DNA from: CAZSVE01 sp964610175
GTDB lineage: Bacteria; Pseudomonadota; Gammaproteobacteria; HK1
Assembly (NCBI GenBank): GCA_964610175.1
Contig: CAZSVE010000100.1
Location: 1-10,955 of the forward strand
Direction: 5' to 3'
Length of the DNA: 10,955 nucleotides
Of the stretch, positions 6,398 to 10,955 are shown one piece after another. Position numbers and translations under genes: made by a program. Positions within the stretch are counted from its first letter, which is position 1, and each line of letters starts with the position of its first letter. Below the pieces are notes generated by a model. The model did no database searches, was not told the DNA's origin, and saw only the letters and a list, made by a program, of their open reading frames with translations.

Positions 6398-7771
6398 ATG
6401 AAACCATTACCGACCGAGACAACCACCATCGTAGCCCCGGCAACCCCACCGGGGCGCGGTGGCATCGGTGTCATCCGCATCTCGGGACCCAAAACGAAAC
6501 ACATCGCCCAGGCCATCCTCGGCGCCGTACCCTCCCCCCGGCATGCCGTGTATCGGGGCTTCCGGGATGCCACCGGGACCCCCATCGACGCCGGGATCGC
6601 GCTCTTCTTCCCCTCTCCCCATTCCTTCACCGGAGAAGACGTCCTGGAACTCCATGGCCACGGTGGTCCATTGCTCATGGACCTTCTGGTGCAACGCGCC
6701 ATCGGGCTCGGCGCGGAACCCGCCAGGCCGGGAGAGTTCTCGCAACGCGCCTTCCTGAACGGAAAGATCGATCTCGTTCAGGCCGAGGCCATCGCCGACC
6801 TCATCGACAGCACCTCCGAGCAGGCCCTCCGATGCGCTCAGCGGTCCCTGCAAGGCGAATTCTCCCGCACAATCCACGCATTATGGGAACGCCTGGCGGC
6901 ACTCCGGGCCTACATCGAGGCCGCCATCGATTTTCCCGACGACGACATCGACTTTCTATCCAGTGATGATACCGGTGAGCGCCTAACGGCAATCATCGAC
7001 GATCTCGACACCATTCTCGGCGCGGCGCGACAGGGAAGCCTGCTCCGCGAAGGTGCCCGGGTCGCAATCGCCGGTCGGCCCAACGTCGGAAAATCCACCC
7101 TGCTCAACGCCCTCGCCGGACAGGACACCGCCATCGTCACCGATATTCCCGGAACCACGCGGGACGTACTCCGAGAACACATTCACATAGACGGTCATCC
7201 CCTCCATGTATTCGATACCGCGGGCCTTCGCCAGACATCCGATCAGGTAGAGCGCCATGGTATCCAGCGTGCCATGGATGCCATACAAAATGCCGATATT
7301 CTCCTGCTGATCACCGACGAACCCAGTGGCCTGCACGACGAAGACCGGAAAATCCTGGCAAGATTTCCCGATCCCACCACCATCATCGTCAGAAACAAGA
7401 TCGATCTCGCCAATATGTCTCCCGAGGCGCTCACCATCGAATCCCCCCTGGAAGTACGCCTACTGGAAGTGCGCCTATCCGCCAAGACCGGTGCCGGCAT
7501 CGACCTGTTGCGAACGCACCTCAAGGCCGAAGCCGGATTCCAGCAAAGCACCGAAGGCGCCTTTTTGGCCCGCCGCCGACATCTAACGTCGTTGGAACAG
7601 GCCCGCCAGGCACTCCAATCCGCCATGCATCAGCTGGTTACCGTTCAGGCAGGTGAACTCGTCGCCGAAGACCTGCGCCAAGCCCAGCAGGCACTCGCCG
7701 AAATCACCGGGGAATATTCGACGGAAGACCTGCTGGATCGGATCTTTTCCAGTTTTTGTATTGGGAAGTGA
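6398..7771 (+). CDS. mnmE: tRNA uridine-5-carboxymethylaminomethyl(34) synthesis GTPase MnmE
   Basis: 457 residues, the usual length for MnmE (TrmE). With MnmG it installs the carboxymethylaminomethyl group on U34 of certain tRNAs in the cytoplasm, which supports accurate decoding. The N-terminal tetrahydrofolate-binding domain starts with IVAPATPPGRGGIGVIRISG. The helical domain is interrupted by a G domain carrying G1 GRPNVGKS (226-233), G2 TTRD (253-256), G3 DTAG (273-276), G4 NKID (333-336) and G5 SAKTG (361-365). The C-terminal CIGK (454-457) contains the conserved cysteine of the family. All key motifs are intact. The chosen ATG gives the expected N-terminus, although only a weak ribosome site precedes it. 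One oddity is an in-frame 15-bp tandem duplication (LEVRL twice, residues 351-360) between G4 and G5. The genes often found beside mnmE (yidC, rnpA, rpmH, mnmG) are absent. Confidence 0.97.
   Translation: MKPLPTETTTIVAPATPPGRGGIGVIRISGPKTKHIAQAILGAVPSPRHAVYRGFRDATGTPIDAGIALFFPSPHSFTGEDVLELHGHGGPLLMDLLVQRAIGLGAEPARPGEFSQRAFLNGKIDLVQAEAIADLIDSTSEQALRCAQRSLQGEFSRTIHALWERLAALRAYIEAAIDFPDDDIDFLSSDDTGERLTAIIDDLDTILGAARQGSLLREGARVAIAGRPNVGKSTLLNALAGQDTAIVTDIPGTTRDVLREHIHIDGHPLHVFDTAGLRQTSDQVERHGIQRAMDAIQNADILLLITDEPSGLHDEDRKILARFPDPTTIIVRNKIDLANMSPEALTIESPLEVRLLEVRLSAKTGAGIDLLRTHLKAEAGFQQSTEGAFLARRRHLTSLEQARQALQSAMHQLVTVQAGELVAEDLRQAQQALAEITGEYSTEDLLDRIFSSFCIGK
7448..7477 (+). repeat. In-frame 15-bp tandem duplication within mnmE
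   Basis: CTGGAAGTACGCCTA at 7448-7462 is followed directly by CTGGAAGTGCGCCTA at 7463-7477, with one mismatch. It encodes LEVRL twice on the strand leading to the G5 motif and keeps the frame. Confidence 0.85.
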
Positions 7772-8187
7772 TCAGCCTTCCGATACATCGGGTCGATCGT
7801 CTTTTGGCGTAAGGGCACCTCATTCCCTCTCGCCGTAAATCGTATCCCGACCCCCACCTCTTCGATCCCTGGGCAATACGATTTTTTACCTTCCAGGGTC
7901 CGAACCATCTCTTCCAACCCCTCTCTCGCCGGTCTTACCTTGAATGCGGTCGATTTCCCTGCCACTTTTCGTTGGCAGGCTCGAGGCTGTCCCGATTCTC
8001 GACATATCGAAAAAACGAAGATCCCGAGGGAGCCGGAACGCTACTCGGATCCATCCCCTTTCGTCTTGGCGCGAAGCGCTAACATGTTCGAATTCCCGGT
8101 AATACCAACGCACCCACCCTGTCGCTTCCCGCGTGGCAGGTTTCCCCCTGGGTCAACAACAACACCGACAACACAGGGCCACACCCA
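7772..8187. other. Gene-free stretch between mnmE and the recombinase gene
   Basis: About 416 bases with no recognisable gene. A minus-strand frame (7965 down into mnmE) and a plus-strand frame (from 7940) are open but unrecognised and unsupported. The only structure I see is a hairpin, CCTGCCA (7958-7964) with TGGCAGG (7973-7979), with an 8-base loop and no T-run. Promoters for the recombinase gene presumably lie here, but none stands out. Confidence 0.5.
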
Positions 8188-9141
8188 ATGAAAATCAGCG
8201 ATGCCTGCCAGGACTACCTCGACTTCTGCCGCCACCACAAGCAGCTTTCCGACCATTCCTTACGGGCCTATTTCATCGACCTCGACGAGTTTCAGCGCTT
8301 CGCCGATTCGTCCCTCTCCATTGCCGAGTGCGACAAGCACCTGCTGCGCGGCTACACGCGCCATCTCTTCGGCAAACGAAGCCTCAAGGAGGCCAGCGTC
8401 AAACGTCGCATCGCCTGCCTGAAAGCGCTGTTTCGATGGTTGGAGACAGAGGAGCTACTGGAAATCAATCCTTTTCACAAGGCCACCATCAGGATCAAAC
8501 TACCCTCTCGTCTACCCCGCGGCCTCGGTAAAGAGGAAATCCGCAAACTACTGCACGCTCCATTGCCGGGGCTGGGATTCGGTAAACGGGAAGACTGCCA
8601 CGGGGAGGCGCTGCTGGCCGCGGCTAGAGGCCACGCAGGTCACCTTCGATTCACCGCCCTGGCAAGCGTGGAGCTGCTTGTCGCCACCGGCGTGCGTGTC
8701 GGAGAACTCGTCAAGATCCAATTGGAAGACCTGAACCTGGAAGAAGGCAGCATCTACATCCATGGCAAAGGCAATCGCGAACGCGTCGTTTTCCTCCCCG
8801 ACCGACTCCTCGTCCGCCTGCTACGCGACTACCTCGGCCACCGCACAAGCCTCTCTCCCGATCACCCCCACGTCCTCGTCAATACCCGCGGGGCTCCCGC
8901 AACCCCCCAATTCATTCGCCAACTGGTCACCCGGACCGGTGAAAACGCCAAACTCGCTCGCCGCGTTACGCCCCACATGCTCCGCCACACCTGCGCCACC
9001 CACCTTCTCGATGCCGGCGTGGATATGCGCTACGTGCAGAAACTGCTTGGCCATCAATCGATTACCACCACGGAGATCTACACGCACGTCGACAAAAGCA
9101 GATTGAAGGAATTGATCAGGAGTAATTTCGTGCGGGGTTAG
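8188..9141 (+). CDS. Xer-like tyrosine recombinase/integrase
   Basis: 317 residues, full length. The N-terminal SAM-like core-binding domain (about 1-105) contains the DYLDFC start and the LSDHSLRAY helix typical of Xer and integron-type recombinases. The catalytic domain has all expected residues: R170 (GVRVGEL), K194 (IHGKGNRER), H263 and R266 (PHMLRHTCATHLLDAG), H289 (LLGHQSITTTEIY) and the nucleophile Y298. It should cut and rejoin DNA at paired sites through a phosphotyrosine intermediate. A loop of about 30 residues (123-152) before the first catalytic Arg is longer than in housekeeping XerC or XerD, and the setting (toxin-antitoxin genes, intron, second partial copy) suggests an accessory recombinase rather than the dif-site enzyme. 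No clear ribosome site precedes the ATG; the start is chosen from the family N-terminus. Its substrate site is unknown. Confidence 0.9.
   Translation: MKISDACQDYLDFCRHHKQLSDHSLRAYFIDLDEFQRFADSSLSIAECDKHLLRGYTRHLFGKRSLKEASVKRRIACLKALFRWLETEELLEINPFHKATIRIKLPSRLPRGLGKEEIRKLLHAPLPGLGFGKREDCHGEALLAAARGHAGHLRFTALASVELLVATGVRVGELVKIQLEDLNLEEGSIYIHGKGNRERVVFLPDRLLVRLLRDYLGHRTSLSPDHPHVLVNTRGAPATPQFIRQLVTRTGENAKLARRVTPHMLRHTCATHLLDAGVDMRYVQKLLGHQSITTTEIYTHVDKSRLKELIRSNFVRG
8805..9141 (+). repeat. Direct repeat, left copy (3' end of the recombinase gene)
   Basis: This stretch is repeated at 10621-10935. The last 131 bases before the stop region (9007-9137) are identical to 10801-10931, while the part before has about 10% mismatches and a 22-base gap in the second copy. 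The similarity also extends a few bases past the stop (TGATAAC). Confidence 0.95.
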
Positions 9142-9205
9142 GAGTGATAACGGTTCGGTTCTTGGGCAAGGTGTGGCTGTCTGTCGACTGGCCCCGGTTG
9201 CCGGA

Positions 9206-9427
9206 TCAGGAATGTAGCGCTTCCATGAATTCATCCGCTGAAATGCCTGCCTGTTTGAGCAGGCCTGACAGTGTGCCTGTTTTCAGTTCACTGTGGTTTG
9301 GTACGACACAACCGGAAACGCCACGCCGCAATACAATGTGGCTACCTCGTTGACGCGCAACAGCAAACCCCAAACGTTCCAACGCGCGCACAGCCTCCAC
9401 GCCGGATACAACGGGCAGTTTAGGCAT
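9206..9427 (-). CDS. hicA: HicA family toxin (mRNA interferase)
   Basis: 73 residues, starting MPKLPVVSGVEAVRALERLG, with the dsRBD-like fold signature of HicA. The catalytic histidine is H30 in RQRGSHIVLRR, and the ending GTLSGLLKQAGISADEF is typical of the family. HicA degrades mRNA in the cytoplasm when not bound by HicB. Its ATG overlaps the end of hicB by 8 bases (GTACATGCCTAA), so the two are translationally coupled with the antitoxin first. It converges with the recombinase gene, which ends 64 bases away. All visible key residues are intact, so it should be functional. Confidence 0.9.
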   Translation of the reverse strand: MPKLPVVSGVEAVRALERLGFAVARQRGSHIVLRRGVSGCVVPNHSELKTGTLSGLLKQAGISADEFMEALHS

Positions 9428-9626
9428 GTACGGGGACCTCGAAAGTAGTCAAAAGAGGGCGTGATGCTGCATGCAGAGGAAATTCCTCGAGATATAGCCC
9501 AGTGGCTTCGCGTAGGTTTGCCAACGCCTCCTCGACTGTCTCGCCTTGCGTTGTCGTGCCCGTCTCAGGATTGAATGCAACATAACCACCTTCGGGAGCG
9601 GATGTTAATACAGCGGAAAGTTCCAT
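9420..9626 (-). CDS. hicB: HicB family antitoxin
   Basis: 68 residues, beginning MELSAVLTSAPEGGYVAFNP with the GGYVAFNPE strand and the GETVEEALANLREATGLYLE helix that define the partial RNase H-like HicB fold. It would bind and block HicA. It is the short form of HicB: I see no C-terminal HTH or ribbon-helix-helix DNA-binding domain, so autoregulation, if any, must work differently or need the complex. A good AGGAGG ribosome site is 4 bases before the ATG. It precedes and overlaps hicA on the minus strand. Upstream lies the start of the group II intron, transcribed in the opposite direction; I could not identify a promoter in the 153-base gap. Confidence 0.88.
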   Translation of the reverse strand: MELSAVLTSAPEGGYVAFNPETGTTTQGETVEEALANLREATGLYLEEFPLHAASRPLLTTFEVPVHA

Positions 9627-9779
9627 AAGGCCTCCTGATTGCGCTAAAAATTCGGCTCTTCAAAAATTCTTCGGGCTGATTACCGGCTTGTCTCAATTAT
9701 CGCTATTAACGGGAGGATAGTAAAAAAGTCCGTCCCGAACCTTTATTGCCGGTCCCCAAGCTAATGGGGCGTGGGAACG

Positions 9780-10614
9780 GTGCGCCCGCGAGGGAGATAT
9801 ATCAGCAGGATGAAAGTCCCTGACCGGAGTAGCCATGACTCCTCGCTCAATGTTAACTGCGTCACCGCGAGGTGGGGTGGAGAGCAACCAGAAGCAAACT
9901 GGCGGGCCAAAGATGACGAACCCGATTCGGTGGGATGACATGGCGATCCTTCCGTTCTGTGGCAAAGCCTGGAACTCACCTTCTGTGTTGGAAATAGCTG
10001 ATAAAACGACGAAAGGGCGGCATTTTATGTTTGGGGACGGAATGCCAGGAAAATGAATCGAACCAAGGTGTATCGAAGTAAGCGGGGAGACCTGCCCGGC
10101 AAGGAGATCTCGGGCTGGTCAGAGCCCTCATAGTGCGGATGGAGAGCGCTAGTGAACAATACTCAAAGGGACCGATAATGTGGGTTCAAAGGGAAACCAG
10201 GCGGAAAACGGAGAAGACAAACAGGTGCCTACCGTTCACATAGAGAGGACCGTTGAGACGCCTGGGAAGCAAAACCAGGAACAGGGAAGGGGGATGGGAA
10301 GACAGATACGTAAAGTACGACAACGATGCAGCGAACAAAAGCAACCTTGGTACAGTGCTGGAAATAGCTAAACGGAAGGTAGGAGCCAACATCTCGAAGT
10401 TGGAGAAGCGTCAAGGGGTACGAAGCGTATGCCGGTAGCCCTGGCAACGGGGTGAAAGAAGGCATGTAGCAATGCCTGCTTCGCGAAAGTTGGGCTTTTC
10501 ACCATGCGTGAAGCCTGGGTATCAGCGTGCCGGTCTTGATGAATAAACTGTCGACTGGAGAACCGCACGCACGGTTCGGAGGGAAGGGTGGGTGAGAGCC
10601 CGTCCCTCCCCTAT
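9780..10614 (+). ncRNA. ORF-less, probably decayed group II intron
   Basis: The left end starts GTGCGCCC at 9780, matching the GUGYG 5' end of group II introns, and is followed by typical domain I text (CAGGATGAAAGTCCCTGACC). The right end resembles domains V and VI: CGCACGCACGGTTCGGAGGG (10564-10583), then a GGGAAGGGTGGG/CCCGTCCCTCCC hairpin, ending CCCCTAT at 10614. At 835 bases it has no reverse transcriptase gene; the short frames inside (for example from 10180) are not recognisable. The 5' strand of domain V with its AGC triad is not visible next to the 3' strand, and the A usually found 8 bases from the 3' end is absent. It is therefore probably unable to splice. It could also be a natural ORF-less type needing a helper in trans. 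The exact ends are predicted by motif only. Confidence 0.75.
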
Positions 10615-10620
10615 AGCGCA

Positions 10621-10935
10621 ACTCCTCGTCCGTCTGCTACGCGACTACCTCGGCCATCGCACAAGCCTCTCTCCAATACCCGCGGGGCTCCCGCAACCCC
10701 CCAATTCATTCGCCAGCTGGTTATCCGGATCGGTGAAGATGCCAAGCTGACTCGCCGCATTACACCCCACATGCTCCGCCACACCTGCGCCACCCATCTC
10801 CTCGATGCCGGCGTGGATATGCGCTACGTGCAGAAACTGCTTGGCCATCAATCGATTACCACCACGGAGATCTACACGCACGTCGACAAAAGCAGATTGA
10901 AGGAATTGATCAGGAGTAATTTCGTGCGGGGGTAG
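10621..10935 (+). pseudogene. 3' fragment of an Xer-like tyrosine recombinase gene
   Basis: This copies the last third of the recombinase gene at 8805-9141. It starts abruptly six bases after the intron end and lacks the N-terminal domain and the first catalytic Arg and Lys. A 22-base deletion at 10674/10675 (relative to 8859-8880) shifts the frame, so LLVRLLRDYLGH and NTRGAPATPQF are in different frames. The rest, through PHMLRHTCATHLLDAG, LLGHQ and EIYTHV, stays open to a TAG at 10933-10935. Several amino acids differ from the intact copy (for example LVIRIGEDAKLTRRI against LVTRTGENAKLARRV), so this is a diverged paralogue rather than a very recent duplicate. No functional protein is expected. 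Confidence 0.9.
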
Positions 10936-10955
10936 GGATGATAACTGAGAATTAT

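Noticed and set aside
7645..7965. 106-codon minus-strand frame overlapping the 3' end of mnmE
   Set aside because: No recognisable family; about 127 bases are antisense to mnmE codons. It could still be a small unknown protein, but nothing supports it.
9754..9769. CCCC...GGGG hairpin just before the intron as a transcription terminator marking a class C insertion site
   Set aside because: The stem is only 4 bp with an 8-base loop and no T-run follows it; too weak to support the claim.
10180..10438. Short frames inside the intron as remnants of a reverse transcriptase
   Set aside because: I see no reverse transcriptase motif (such as YADD), maturase or endonuclease signature in any frame.
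1..10955. CRISPR array, tRNA or rRNA genes
   Set aside because: No regularly spaced short repeats and no tRNA- or rRNA-like sequence were seen on either strand.

Overview
The window looks like chromosomal DNA of a Gram-negative proteobacterium, probably a gammaproteobacterium; this is inferred and no species is claimed. It encodes a secreted autotransporter with an outer-membrane barrel, a periplasmic beta-propeller protein and a proteobacterial-type MnmE. Housekeeping genes are interleaved with remains of mobile DNA. I see no CRISPR array, rRNA or tRNA.

Layout. 52-2793 (-): autotransporter with an intact signal peptide and passenger, but a beta-barrel that stops early. 2951-3766 (-): classical short-chain dehydrogenase/reductase. 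3801-4896: accessory island holding a toxin-antitoxin pair on the minus strand. Its antitoxin is intact, but its RelE/ParE-like toxin is split by a 257-bp element that carries a REPIN-like inverted repeat. Two imperfect ~110-bp direct repeats bracket this island. 4952-5022: a perfect 28-bp inverted repeat that runs into a consensus -10 box, just upstream of 5096-6283 (+), an exported seven-bladed YVTN-type beta-propeller protein. 6398-7771 (+): mnmE, the tRNA wobble-uridine modification GTPase. 7772-8187: no recognisable gene. 8188-9141 (+): a complete Xer-like tyrosine recombinase. 9206-9626 (-): a hicB-hicA toxin-antitoxin pair. 9780-10614 (+): an ORF-less, apparently decayed group II intron. 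10621-10935 (+): a broken second copy of the 3' end of the recombinase gene.

How the parts relate. Only mnmE is a clear housekeeping gene. The right-hand third reads as a small unstable locus: recombinase, hicBA, intron relic and recombinase fragment, in which the two recombinase copies form direct repeats around hicBA and the intron. The 3.8-4.9 kb island shows the same pattern of repeats around a toxin-antitoxin pair. The best supported unusual observation is the toxin gene interruption. Removing 262 bp between two CATAG copies rebuilds an in-frame 84-residue toxin whose start directly abuts the antitoxin stop codon. I found no convincing evidence of a wholly new multi-gene system.
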